A DNA stretch of 64,000 nucleotides from Pedobacter changchengzhani (GTDB lineage Bacteria > Bacteroidota > Bacteroidia > Sphingobacteriales > Sphingobacteriaceae). This document shows, in pieces, positions 9,146 through 17,352 of the stretch (position 1 is its first letter; each line of letters begins with the position of its first letter). Location: assembly GCF_004354365.1 (NCBI RefSeq), contig NZ_SJCY01000008.1:124001-188000 (forward strand), read 5' to 3'. The position numbers and the translations under genes were made by a program. The notes beneath the pieces are model-generated. The model ran no database searches. It was not told where the DNA came from and saw only the letters and a program-made list of their open reading frames with translations.

Positions 9146-9568
9146 TTAATGTGCGTTTTTATCTATTATTGTTAATTTGTTGAAATTCACACCTCGGTAA
9201 TTCTTAAGTAATGCTTTTTTCATTGATTTTTCATCTTTCAACTTAATGTATGGTTTGGATGATGCTAAACTTAAAGTATCTTTTCTATAAACCACCTTAC
9301 TTATTTTCCCATCAACCTGATGCTCGGTGATTTTACAAACCACTAAATGGCCATTAACTTTAAAAACTGTATCTACTTTAGTATTATAACTCGTAACCAA
9401 ACCGAAATTAGACTGATGTAGATCGAACAGATTATTTACTATTGCTTTTCTAAAATTTGATATATTCCCACTGTGGCTTTTATAGGATATGAGCTTTGTT
9501 TGACCATATCCTGTAAAACATAAACAAGTAAGCATGCTAATGAATATTGATTTCATATTTCTCCTCAT
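9146..9568 (-). CDS. Small secreted protein of unknown function
   Basis: The 140-residue product carries a signal peptide (MKSIFISMLTCLCFTGYGQ, cleavage likely after GYG). ATG 9556 (MKSIF) gives a more typical signal than the listed ATG at 9568. The mature part has repeated strand-like segments such as FKVNGHLVVCKITEHQVDGK. No family recognised. It is the first gene of a two-gene unit with the membrane protein downstream. Confidence 0.5.
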   Translation of the reverse strand: MRRNMKSIFISMLTCLCFTGYGQTKLISYKSHSGNISNFRKAIVNNLFDLHQSNFGLVTSYNTKVDTVFKVNGHLVVCKITEHQVDGKISKVVYRKDTLSLASSKPYIKLKDEKSMKKALLKNYRGVNFNKLTIIDKNAH

Positions 9569-9746
9569 ATTATTAACTGATCTATTTAATCTTGGCTATC
9601 CTGAATTTAAAATTACAAAAACATTTGTGTAAACCACACTTATGGAGAATTTTTATTTAAAGATTAATTTTGTCAAAGTACTTTCAATATTTTAATATGA
9701 ATCTTATAAAAGTGACATTTATTATTTTTTGTAGCCTTTCGCTTTG

Positions 9747-9754
9747 TACATTTG
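9747..9754 (+). promoter_or_regulatory. -7 promoter element TACATTTG
   Basis: TACATTTG matches TAnnTTTG and ends 13 nt before the ATG at 9768. A TTTG lies at 9728-9731, 15 nt upstream, closer than the usual 19. Transcription would begin about where the coding region starts, which rules out the longer reading from 9744. Confidence 0.6.
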
Positions 9755-9767
9755 CTACGTAATAACT

Positions 9768-10139
9768 ATGTTAAAGCGAGCAGTCATATTTCTCATCATT
9801 GTTTCAACAATTTCTAATTGTTTTATGCAATTACTTGTGTATTCTAGCTACACAATGAATAAGGAATATATCACATCAGTATTTTGTATCAACAAAGATC
9901 ATCCTGAAGTACATTGTGATGGGCAGTGTTTTTTAGCTAAAAAACTTAAAGATTTAGAGGGAAAAAACAAACAGGTACAAGATAATCTAAAAAGAATAAC
10001 CGAGGCTCAACCGCAATTTCAAGTATTAAATATTAACGTTAATCTTCCGTATTTCATTATAAATACAAATGTCGGCTATCTAGAAAAGCCTACCAAAAAT
10101 TCATCCATCTCTATTTTTCATCCGCCTAAATTGGCATAA
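9768..10139 (+). CDS. Small membrane-anchored protein with HCxGxC motif
   Basis: From ATG 9768 the product has 123 residues: an N-terminal transmembrane segment (LKRAVIFLIIVSTISNCFMQLLVY), then CINKDHPEVHCDGQCFLAKKL, then an alpha-helical Lys-rich stretch. The conserved Cys...HCxGxCxL signature is, in my memory of Bacteroidota genomes, typical of small proteins encoded with metal-handling genes. Metal or haem binding is inference. I reject the longer start at 9744 because a promoter box overlaps it. It precedes the MbnP/MbnH genes and probably belongs to the same copper-related locus. Confidence 0.6.
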   Translation: MLKRAVIFLIIVSTISNCFMQLLVYSSYTMNKEYITSVFCINKDHPEVHCDGQCFLAKKLKDLEGKNKQVQDNLKRITEAQPQFQVLNINVNLPYFIINTNVGYLEKPTKNSSISIFHPPKLA

Positions 10140-10292
10140 GTAAAGTTCATTTATCGCAATTTTTATCTGTTAGATTATATTTTTTTTAAGCCAATAACAT
10201 GCTTAAAGAATAGTTGCGACTATATCCATTTTTTTGGCATCGATGTAAATAGATGGCCAATAATAATCTTTTACTTTTCCAATTTTAAAAAA

Positions 10293-11063
10293 ATGAAAAA
10301 ATCACATTACTTAATCGCTATTTTTTGTTCAATTATATTTATATCATCCTGTAAAAAAAATGAGGATGCAATTGCCACAGATACCAAAGGGCAATTTAGC
10401 ATAGAATTTGAACACCAAGTTAACGGCACGGCGCTAGCTTTAAACACAACAACTTATAAGAATGCAAAAAACGAAGACTTTAAAATTAGCGTTTTTAAAT
10501 ACTATGTAAGCAATATTAAATTAAGCAAAGCTGATGGAACAAGCGTTTTACTACCAGAAAGTTACTTTTTAATTGACGAGTCTAAATCGGACTCTAAATT
10601 AATTACTTTACAAGATGTTCCGACGGGAGATTACACCAAAATTGAATATACAATAGGTGTAGATTATGCACGTAATTTTGCTGGTGCACAAACTGGTGCG
10701 TTAGATCCAATTAATGGCATGTTTTGGACATGGAATAGCGGATACATCTTTGTTAAAATTGAAGGAAGTTCGCCCCTATCTACAGCTGTAGATCACGCCT
10801 TAACGTTTCATATTGGTGGCGTTACAGATCCAAATAATACAATTAGAAAATTTTCTGCCGATATAAATACTGCAAATCCGTTAAGGGTAAGAGCAGATTC
10901 GAAACCAAAAATGCACTTTATCGTTAACGCAGCCAACCTATTTACGGGCACAACCGACGTTAGTTTTGCCACTACAAATTTTACAATGGGTGGCGATAAA
11001 TCGGTTATTGTAGCCGATAATTATGCAAAAGGAATGTTCCGTTTAGATCACATTCACAACTAA
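10293..11063 (+). CDS. MbnP-like copper-binding lipoprotein
   Basis: The 256-residue product has a lipoprotein signal (FISSC) and the MbnP-family core. It has FEHQVNG near the start, then KYYVSNIKL, and the hallmark FWTWNSGYIF around residue 150. In characterised MbnP, a Trp in the protein is oxidised to kynurenine by the partner di-haem enzyme MbnH and then helps bind copper. Trp residues are present in FWTWN, but I cannot say which would be modified. The stop is 2 nt before the MbnH-like start, so translation is probably coupled. No methanobactin genes are present. Periplasmic or surface copper capture is the likely role. Confidence 0.78.
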   Translation: MKKSHYLIAIFCSIIFISSCKKNEDAIATDTKGQFSIEFEHQVNGTALALNTTTYKNAKNEDFKISVFKYYVSNIKLSKADGTSVLLPESYFLIDESKSDSKLITLQDVPTGDYTKIEYTIGVDYARNFAGAQTGALDPINGMFWTWNSGYIFVKIEGSSPLSTAVDHALTFHIGGVTDPNNTIRKFSADINTANPLRVRADSKPKMHFIVNAANLFTGTTDVSFATTNFTMGGDKSVIVADNYAKGMFRLDHIHN

Positions 11064-11065
11064 TT

Positions 11066-12103
11066 ATGTTGAGGAAATTAATTGTCTTCGCAATGCTTTT
11101 TTTAAGCATTGCGTTGATGTATGCGTGTAGTAAAAATGAAACCGAATTATTGCCAACACAGGTAGATATAACTTTTACAGTGCCGGCAAATTTCCCTGCA
11201 CCTACATATAATTTCGAAAACAATAAGCTAACAAATGCTGGTTTTGCTTTGGGCAGAAAACTATTCTATGAAGCTCGCTTATCCGCTGATAAAAGCATTT
11301 CTTGTGGCAGTTGTCACCAGCAATTTGCTGCATTTGCCAATTTAGATCATAAAGTAAGCCACGGTGTAAACAATTGCCAGGGAAAACGGAATTCGCCACC
11401 ACTTTTTAATTTGGCATGGCAGAAAGGTTATTTTTGGGATGGAGGCGTTAAAAACATCGAAACAGTACCTCTAAATGCAATAGGCGATGTTTGCGAAATG
11501 AGTACCGATATACAATCCATTATTACATTTTTAAAAAATACACCACCATACCCTAATTTGTTTAAGCAGGCTTTTGGCGCTACGGAAATAAATTCTCAGT
11601 TGGTATTAAAATCATTTGCGCAATTTACTGCCGTTTTAGTTTCTGGCAATGCTAAGTACGATCAGGTTAGCCGTAAAGAAAACGGCGCAACATTTACGCC
11701 TGGTGAGCAAGCTGGATATTTACTTTTTAAAGAAAAATGTAGTTCTTGCCACAAAGAACCATTCTTTACCGATTTCTCTTATCGGAGTAATGGTTTGGAT
11801 TTAACAAGCACCGATGAAGGCAGAGCGCACATTACTGGTGTTGAAACGGATATGGGCACATTTCGAGTACCTACTTTACGCAATATCGAATATACAGGCC
11901 CCTATATGCACGATGGCCGATTTTACAGTTTAGATGAGGTTTTAGAACATTACAACTCTGGCGTAGAACCTGCAGAAAATTTAGATCCTTTATTAAAAAA
12001 CGGCATCGCATTGAGTGCAACAGAACAAAAACAAATTAAATTATTTTTAATAACCTTAACAGATCATGATTTCATCAAAAACACGCTATACAGTGAACAG
12101 TAA
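11066..12103 (+). CDS. MbnH-like di-haem cytochrome c peroxidase-family protein
   Basis: The 345-residue product has a signal/lipobox region (SIALMYACS) and two haem c motifs: CGSCH near residue 72 and CSSCH near residue 224. Between them lies the CcpA/MauG-like fold (NSPPLFNLAWQ, FWDGG), and FRVPTLRNIEYTGPYMHDGRF precedes the C-terminus. Family members include cytochrome c peroxidases and MauG/MbnH, which use high-valent haem to oxidise protein Trp residues. Adjacency to an MbnP homologue, 2 nt upstream, favours the MbnH role. It acts in the periplasm. Confidence 0.82.
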   Translation: MLRKLIVFAMLFLSIALMYACSKNETELLPTQVDITFTVPANFPAPTYNFENNKLTNAGFALGRKLFYEARLSADKSISCGSCHQQFAAFANLDHKVSHGVNNCQGKRNSPPLFNLAWQKGYFWDGGVKNIETVPLNAIGDVCEMSTDIQSIITFLKNTPPYPNLFKQAFGATEINSQLVLKSFAQFTAVLVSGNAKYDQVSRKENGATFTPGEQAGYLLFKEKCSSCHKEPFFTDFSYRSNGLDLTSTDEGRAHITGVETDMGTFRVPTLRNIEYTGPYMHDGRFYSLDEVLEHYNSGVEPAENLDPLLKNGIALSATEQKQIKLFLITLTDHDFIKNTLYSEQ

Positions 12104-13043
12104 ATTGCTCACTATAATTTTAGTTTTAATTTGCAGCAATGTTTTTGCTTGCGATATTTGTGGTTGCTACATGGGTATAACACCCTACTACAATCGCAAC
12201 AGCATTAGTTTATTGTATCGTTACCGTTCATTTAATGGCTACGAAGGGCAATCTCATTCACTTTTTCCAAATGGGAGCAATTTTTTTATTCCAGCACGCA
12301 GCCAAGACGCACCAATTACTGGCCATAATGGCAATCCTCAAGATTACGAAGTTTATCGCTCGTTAGAAGTGCGTGGGAAATATTTCATAAATTCTCGCTT
12401 AGAAATTAATGCGATATTGCCTTATGTATCAAACAGCGAAAATTACAATGGATATACTTCTACAATTGGCGGTTTGGGCGATATAAATGTTTACGCCGGC
12501 TACCACATATTTCAGAAATTAGAAAATAATTTTAAGCAACAACTTATTGCAGGCATCGGCGTTAAATTTCCTACTGGGAATAACAATTTAAAAAATAGTG
12601 AAGGCATCCGGTATTCATCATTAACACAAGCAGGAACGGGTAGTACCGATGGATTTATTTACTTAAACTACTTAGTAGGCTTAGGTAAATTTGGTGCAAG
12701 TTTAAACACATCTTACAAAGCAAACGGTAAAAATTCTCGAGATGAAAGCATTGCAAATAGCACAACGAGTTTTCTTAACATCTTTTACAAACAAGCAATT
12801 GGTAAAGATGTTCAAGTGATGCCTTCATTACAGTTTTTTTACGAATATTCTGGCGGAGAAAAGTACCAAGGTGTAAAAACTGGCGAACATGTTATGAATA
12901 ATTTAATGGGTGGAATTGGTGCCGATATTTTTTATAAAAATGTATCGTTAAATGTTGGTGTACAAAAAAATATTTGGGGAGCAGAAACAGATCATCCAAT
13001 GAGTGCTGGAAAAGCATACGTTGGCTTGAGCTATAATTTTTAA
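12066..13043 (+). CDS. Outer-membrane beta-barrel protein with Cys-rich N-terminus
   Basis: The 325-residue product has a signal peptide ending SNVFA followed immediately by CDICGCYMGITPY, a CxxCxC motif at the mature N-terminus. A long series of amphipathic strands follows, ending VGLSYNF with terminal Phe, the pattern of an outer-membrane barrel. The ATG at 12066 lies 38 nt inside the MbnH-like gene. GTG at 12093 would still keep the signal peptide. Position directly after MbnP/MbnH suggests a metal uptake or efflux partner, with the CxxCxC as a possible metal ligand. This is inference. Confidence 0.65.
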   Translation: MISSKTRYTVNSKLLTIILVLICSNVFACDICGCYMGITPYYNRNSISLLYRYRSFNGYEGQSHSLFPNGSNFFIPARSQDAPITGHNGNPQDYEVYRSLEVRGKYFINSRLEINAILPYVSNSENYNGYTSTIGGLGDINVYAGYHIFQKLENNFKQQLIAGIGVKFPTGNNNLKNSEGIRYSSLTQAGTGSTDGFIYLNYLVGLGKFGASLNTSYKANGKNSRDESIANSTTSFLNIFYKQAIGKDVQVMPSLQFFYEYSGGEKYQGVKTGEHVMNNLMGGIGADIFYKNVSLNVGVQKNIWGAETDHPMSAGKAYVGLSYNF

Positions 13044-13046
13044 AAT

Positions 13047-13511
13047 ATGAAAATAAGAAACGTAACATTTTTTGTGCTACTGATGGCATTTGGCGGATGT
13101 AAAACCCAGCCGGATGCAAAAGCAGTGCGTAAAGAAGTGCTAAACATCCACGATAAGTTGATGGTTGATGGCGAGAAAGTAATTAAAAATAAAATGACTT
13201 TAGATGCATTACTCGCATCTGATGCTATTAAATCTTTGCCAGATTCGGCCGTAAAAAAACAAACCATTAGCAATTTAATTAAAAAACTGAATAAGGCCGA
13301 TGAAAATATGATGGATTGGATGCACTTTTTTAAAGATGATTTTAAAGGAAAAAATGAACAGGAGGATTTAGCATATTTTAAATCGCAAATGATAAAAATT
13401 CGTGATGTTGAAGATGGATACATTAAAGTCACAAAATCATCTGATTCGTTGCTTAAAATTTATAATATTACTGACGCTAAAGACGTAATCCATTCTACTC
13501 ATAAACACTAA
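13047..13511 (+). CDS. Small helical lipoprotein
   Basis: The 154-residue product has a lipoprotein signal with lipobox FGGC and a mature part that is almost wholly alpha-helical and Lys/Asp-rich (RKEVLNIHDKLMVDGEKV, LAYFKSQMIKIRDVEDGYIK). Such proteins are sometimes loosely annotated 'viral A-type inclusion protein', which is not informative. It is 3 nt behind the barrel protein and 4 nt before the YHS protein, so it belongs to the copper/haem operon. Function unknown. HSTHKH at the C-terminus could bind metal. Confidence 0.6.
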   Translation: MKIRNVTFFVLLMAFGGCKTQPDAKAVRKEVLNIHDKLMVDGEKVIKNKMTLDALLASDAIKSLPDSAVKKQTISNLIKKLNKADENMMDWMHFFKDDFKGKNEQEDLAYFKSQMIKIRDVEDGYIKVTKSSDSLLKIYNITDAKDVIHSTHKH

Positions 13512-13515
13512 AAAC

Positions 13516-13776
13516 ATGAAAAAAATAAATATCACTACAATCCTAATTGGGCTTACAATGTTAGCGTTTAATGTAAACGCCAAACAATCCGTTAATATAA
13601 CAAAAGAAACAGTTCAGGATTCTGTACAAAGTACCTTGGTAGATCCTGTTTGTAAAATGAAGGTTAAAGCAAATTCTGAAAAATCAACTGTTTATAAAAA
13701 GGTTACTTACCATTTTTGTAGCGAAAGTTGTAAAAATAAATTTGTAGCTGCACCAACAAAATACATTAAAAAATAA
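13516..13776 (+). CDS. Secreted YHS-domain protein
   Basis: The 86-residue product has a signal peptide (LTMLAFNVNA) and one YHS domain: DPVCKMKV, then VTYHFCSESCKNKFVAAPTKYI. The CxM, FCxxxC cysteines are intact. YHS domains occur at the N-termini of copper-transport ATPases and in small metal-binding proteins. Here the protein is exported and ends the MbnP/MbnH operon, supporting periplasmic copper binding. A good terminator follows. Confidence 0.8.
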   Translation: MKKINITTILIGLTMLAFNVNAKQSVNITKETVQDSVQSTLVDPVCKMKVKANSEKSTVYKKVTYHFCSESCKNKFVAAPTKYIKK

Positions 13777-13799
13777 TTAGCGAATTTTTGTATAGGTTG

Positions 13800-13832
13800 A
13801 ATGTAGCCCAAACGTTTTGGCTACATTTTTTA
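13800..13832 (+). terminator. Hairpin terminator after the copper/haem operon
   Basis: ATGTAGCC (13801-13808) pairs with GGCTACAT (13819-13826) and is followed by a T-run. Confidence 0.8.
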
Positions 13833-13938
13833 TTAATAGTCGTCGGTTAGCATCGGCGGTATAAAGTTTAAACGCTAAAATTTAAGTTATGAGAAAATTC
13901 AAACAATAACTTTCAGACTTAACATTTATATTTACACC

Positions 13939-14586
13939 ATGAACAAAATTATCATTACAACTTCGATATGTTTAACGCTAATCATCTCACTATCCTCTTG
14001 CCAACAAGATAAAAAATTGCCATTTTATGGCGAGCGACATGCAGAAACCGTTCGGGATGCCGCAGGTATAGAGAAAATTGATACCGTTTATCAAACCATT
14101 CCAAATTGGTCTTTTTTAAATCAAGATAGTGTAGTTACCACCAACAAATTAACCGATGGCAAAGTTTATATTGCAGATTTTTTCTTCACCTCTTGCACAA
14201 CCATTTGCCCTACAATGCACCGTAATTTATTAACGGTTTATAACGATTTTCAAAATAATCCCGATGTGATGTTCGTTTCGCATACTATTGATTTTAAGTA
14301 TGATAAACCATCTGCCTTAAAAAAATACGCTAAAAAATTAGGCGTCGAAGGTCCAAGATGGACTTTTTTATATGGCAGTAAAGATAGTATTTACACCATC
14401 GCCGAAAAAAGTTACTTAGTTGCTGTTGGCGAGGATAATAAGGCTAAAGATGGCTACATTCACCAAGGTTATTTAGTTTTAGTGGATAAAGACCGACACA
14501 TTCGAGGTGCTTATGACGGCACAAAAGTGGAGCAAGTGGATCAATTAAAGAAAGATATTTCAATTTTATTGGCTGAGAAAAAGTAA
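13939..14586 (+). CDS. SCO1/SenC family copper chaperone
   Basis: The 215-residue lipoprotein (LSSC lipobox) has a thioredoxin-like fold with the copper-binding CxxxC in FFTSCTTICPTMH and the distal His in YIHQGYLVLVDKD. SCO proteins deliver copper to the CuA site of cytochrome oxidase or act as redox sensors. It has its own spacer (162 nt) from the YHS gene, so it may be a separate transcript in the same functional neighbourhood. A cytochrome c follows. Confidence 0.88.
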   Translation: MNKIIITTSICLTLIISLSSCQQDKKLPFYGERHAETVRDAAGIEKIDTVYQTIPNWSFLNQDSVVTTNKLTDGKVYIADFFFTSCTTICPTMHRNLLTVYNDFQNNPDVMFVSHTIDFKYDKPSALKKYAKKLGVEGPRWTFLYGSKDSIYTIAEKSYLVAVGEDNKAKDGYIHQGYLVLVDKDRHIRGAYDGTKVEQVDQLKKDISILLAEKK

Positions 14587-14704
14587 GCTTAATTTTAACT
14601 AACTTTTTGGTGCAAATTTTACAAATTCATTTATTTATAATTACTTCATAAATTTATACGAAAAGTACAGTCTGTATCAAAATGATTATGATTTAAAAAA
14701 TACC

Positions 14705-15130
14705 ATGCGCAAATATTTAATTTCTTCCGTTTTCCTGTTGGCAATAACTTCCATAATATATTCTTGCCAAAGCCAAGAAAAAATGGATTTGCAAAACTAT
14801 ATAGCTAGCGGAAGAGATATTTACATTGCAAAATGCCAAAATTGCCATGGCGAAAAAGGAGAAGGTTTAGGTGAGTTGGCGCCTCCATTAACTGATAGTT
14901 TGTTCATAAAAGCAAACAAAAGTAGGTTGGCGTGTTTTGTAAAAAATGGTGTTAATGAACCATTGGTAGTGCACGGAAAAGAATATAAGGAGAAAATGCC
15001 AGCATTCCCCGAACTCACAAATATAGAAGTTGCGCAAGTTTTGGTATTTATTACAAACTCTTTTGGCAATAAGGAAGGTTTTTACAGTTACGACCAAGTA
15101 AGTGCAGATTTAATAGATTGCAGGAAATAA
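14705..15130 (+). CDS. Class I c-type cytochrome lipoprotein
   Basis: The 141-residue product has a lipoprotein signal (IIYSC) and one haem motif CQNCH near residue 44, followed by GEKGEGLGELAPPL and, downstream, KMPAFPELT with the probable axial Met. This is the layout of a small mono-haem cytochrome c. It is 118 nt after SCO, consistent with a periplasmic electron-transfer unit. Located just before the RNase P RNA gene. Confidence 0.8.
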   Translation: MRKYLISSVFLLAITSIIYSCQSQEKMDLQNYIASGRDIYIAKCQNCHGEKGEGLGELAPPLTDSLFIKANKSRLACFVKNGVNEPLVVHGKEYKEKMPAFPELTNIEVAQVLVFITNSFGNKEGFYSYDQVSADLIDCRK

Positions 15131-15180
15131 TTTTGAAGCTTTGTATCGGTTTTTAATCTAAATCATTCATATTTGTAAAA

Positions 15181-15570
15181 AATGCAGGTTGTTCTATCGC
15201 TGTTCCAATTTAGTTGGGAGAGAGGAAAGTCCGGGCAACGTAGGGCATCTCGCTTTCTAACGGAAAGGAATTTAGGATTGAAAACCTGAATTACGGAAAG
15301 TGCAACAGAAAATATACCGTCTTGATTTATCGAGATAAGGGTGAAAACGTGCGGTAAGAGCGCCCGACAATTGTAGGCGACTGCAGTTGATTGTAAACCC
15401 CGAGAGTTGAAAGACCAAATAGGCTAACATCCTAGTTTTAATTAGGATAAAGGGCTGCCCGTCCGATGTTAGTGGGTAGGTCGTTAGAGATAGACGGCAA
15501 CGTTTATAGTGGATTAATGATAGAAATTCTAAGCAATTAGAAAACAGAACCCGGCTTATAGACCTGCATT
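15181..15570 (+). ncRNA. rnpB: RNase P RNA
   Basis: The canonical P4/J3-4 segment GAGGAAAGTCCGGGC lies near 15220-15234. The 3' part ends AGAACCCGGCTTATAGACC, with the P4 partner. The ends ATGCAGGT and ACCTGCAT pair as helix P1, which fixes the boundaries at about 15181-15570. Length of about 390 nt fits a type A RNase P RNA. It processes tRNA 5' ends. Confidence 0.95.
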
Positions 15571-15868
15571 TTTTAAAAAATCCAATCGTCATGCTGCAAT
15601 TTTTTCAGCATCTTAATTGCATAGAACACCCTAATAAAATTGGCTAAATCTTGCTAATGTGCCGTTAAATCAATTAAAATCATCAAAAATGATTCACTAA
15701 GCCAAATGCATATTTAAGAAATTTGCAACCATTCAATCCTTCAACCCTAACGATAAAAATTTTTTGTTTTTACAACGCTTAACACGCAAATTATTGTATT
15801 AAAAACTATACATTAATTAAAAAACAATATATTCGCATAATCATAGAAAGCAAAAACTAAAATATCGA
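15571..15868. other. Spacer after rnpB with a small palindrome
   Basis: A 298-nt AT-rich spacer. A hairpin at 15591-15611 (ATGCTG and CAGCAT around a T-rich loop) may help terminate rnpB. The rest is upstream region of the sigma-54-type regulator, with no gene recognised. Confidence 0.5.
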
Positions 15869-17275
15869 ATGGCAAAACTATTAATAATCGACGACGAGCG
15901 GGCAATAAGAAGCACTTTAAGAGAGATTCTGGAGTACGAAAATTACGAAGTTGAAGATATCGATAATGGTATTGATGGACTAGAAATGATCAAAAAAACA
16001 AATTTTGATCTGGTTTTATGTGATATCAAGATGAATAAAATGGATGGTATGGAAGTGCTTGAACAAGCACAAATTATCAAACCAGATCTTCCTTTTATTA
16101 TGATTTCCGGTCACGGAACAGTTGAAACTGCTATAGAAGCCAGTAAAAAGGGCGCTTTCGACTTTATTTCTAAACCACCAGATTTAAATCGCCTATTAAT
16201 TACGGTAAGAAATGGTTTAGACCGTGGAAATTTAGTTACCGAAACCAAAGTTTTAAAACGCAAAGTAAGTAAAACACGAGAAATATTAGGTAATTCTGAA
16301 AGCATTTCGAAAATTAAAGAAACGATTGAACGCGTTGCACCAACAGAAGCCAGGGTTTTAATAACTGGCGCAAATGGCAGCGGTAAAGAACTGGTTGCCC
16401 GTTGGTTACACGAAAAATCTAACCGCGCAGATAGTCCATTAATTGAGGTTAACTGTGCAGCAATTCCATCTGAGTTGATTGAAAGTGAACTTTTTGGGCA
16501 CGAAAAAGGGTCGTTTACATCAGCAGTTAAGCAACGTATAGGTAAATTTGAGTTGGCCAATGGTGGAACTTTATTTTTGGATGAAATTGGCGACATGAGC
16601 CTTTCAGCGCAAGCAAAAGTGCTTCGTGCTTTGCAAGAACATAAAATATCGAGGGTTGGTGGCGAGAAAGAAATCGAAGTAAATGTTCGGGTTTTAGCCG
16701 CTACAAATAAAGATTTATTAAAAGAAATTGAGGCCGGTAACTTCCGTATGGATTTATACCACCGTTTAAATGTGATCAATATTCATGTACCACATTTAAC
16801 AGAGCGGACTGATGATATTCCTGTTATTGCGCAAAATTTTTTAGAAAACATTTGTAATGATTATGGTATGCCAATAAAGAAAATTAATGACGCCGCCATG
16901 AGTGCCCTGAAAGCTTTACCTTGGACAGGTAATGTGCGCGAATTACATAATATGATTGAGCGCTTGATAATCTTAAGCGAGAAAGTAATTACCGAACACG
17001 ATGTACGTGCATTTGCAAACCCTGGAGGTGGCACAAATATCGGTGCGAGCAGCAGTGTACAAATTGCAAATTCTACAAACGGTTCTGGATTATCTTCTTC
17101 TTTCGATAGCTTTAATAATTTTCAAGATTATAAAGACAATGCCGAGAAAGAGTTTATTAAGTTTAAGCTAGAGAAAAACAATTGGAACGTATCTAAAACG
17201 GCCGATGAAATTGACATTCAGAGAAGTCATTTATATAGTAAAATTGAGAAGTTTAGCCTAAAAAGGGCTGAGTAA
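15869..17275 (+). CDS. NtrC-family response regulator (receiver, AAA+, Fis-type HTH)
   Basis: The 468-residue product has three domains. The receiver (about 1-120) has Asp8/Asp9, phospho-acceptor Asp52 and SKPP Lys. The AAA+ domain has Walker A GANGSGKE at 167-174, DEIGDM as Walker B and the Arg finger region HRLNVI. The C-terminal Fis-type HTH has WNVSKTADEIDIQRSHLYSKI. The sigma-54 contact loop usually GAFTGA reads GSFTSA at 214-219, with the key Thr kept but the last Gly replaced by Ser. It would activate sigma-54 promoters, possibly with altered contact. No sensor kinase is next to it. Confidence 0.88.
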   Translation: MAKLLIIDDERAIRSTLREILEYENYEVEDIDNGIDGLEMIKKTNFDLVLCDIKMNKMDGMEVLEQAQIIKPDLPFIMISGHGTVETAIEASKKGAFDFISKPPDLNRLLITVRNGLDRGNLVTETKVLKRKVSKTREILGNSESISKIKETIERVAPTEARVLITGANGSGKELVARWLHEKSNRADSPLIEVNCAAIPSELIESELFGHEKGSFTSAVKQRIGKFELANGGTLFLDEIGDMSLSAQAKVLRALQEHKISRVGGEKEIEVNVRVLAATNKDLLKEIEAGNFRMDLYHRLNVINIHVPHLTERTDDIPVIAQNFLENICNDYGMPIKKINDAAMSALKALPWTGNVRELHNMIERLIILSEKVITEHDVRAFANPGGGTNIGASSSVQIANSTNGSGLSSSFDSFNNFQDYKDNAEKEFIKFKLEKNNWNVSKTADEIDIQRSHLYSKIEKFSLKRAE

Positions 17276-17352
17276 AATTAGTGCAAACATAAAAAAATGA
17301 AATGTTCATCAAATCCGAAAATTTCATTTTTACAGATTTTAAGGTTTAAATC

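Noticed and set aside
9744..9767. Longer N-terminus (start at 9744) for the HCxGxC protein
   Set aside because: The TACATTTG promoter element sits at 9747-9754, so these codons would lie upstream of the transcript start.
10293..12103. A methanobactin biosynthesis locus
   Set aside because: MbnP- and MbnH-like genes are present, but there is no mbnA precursor and no mbnB/mbnC. These two families occur widely without methanobactin.
15272..15592. 106-codon open frame on the minus strand across 15272-15592
   Set aside because: It overlaps the RNase P RNA gene, whose conserved structure explains the sequence.
16111..16779. 222-codon open frame on the minus strand
   Set aside because: It lies wholly within the NtrC-type regulator on the opposite strand, whose domains are intact. 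The minus-strand peptide shows no motif. Shadow frame.
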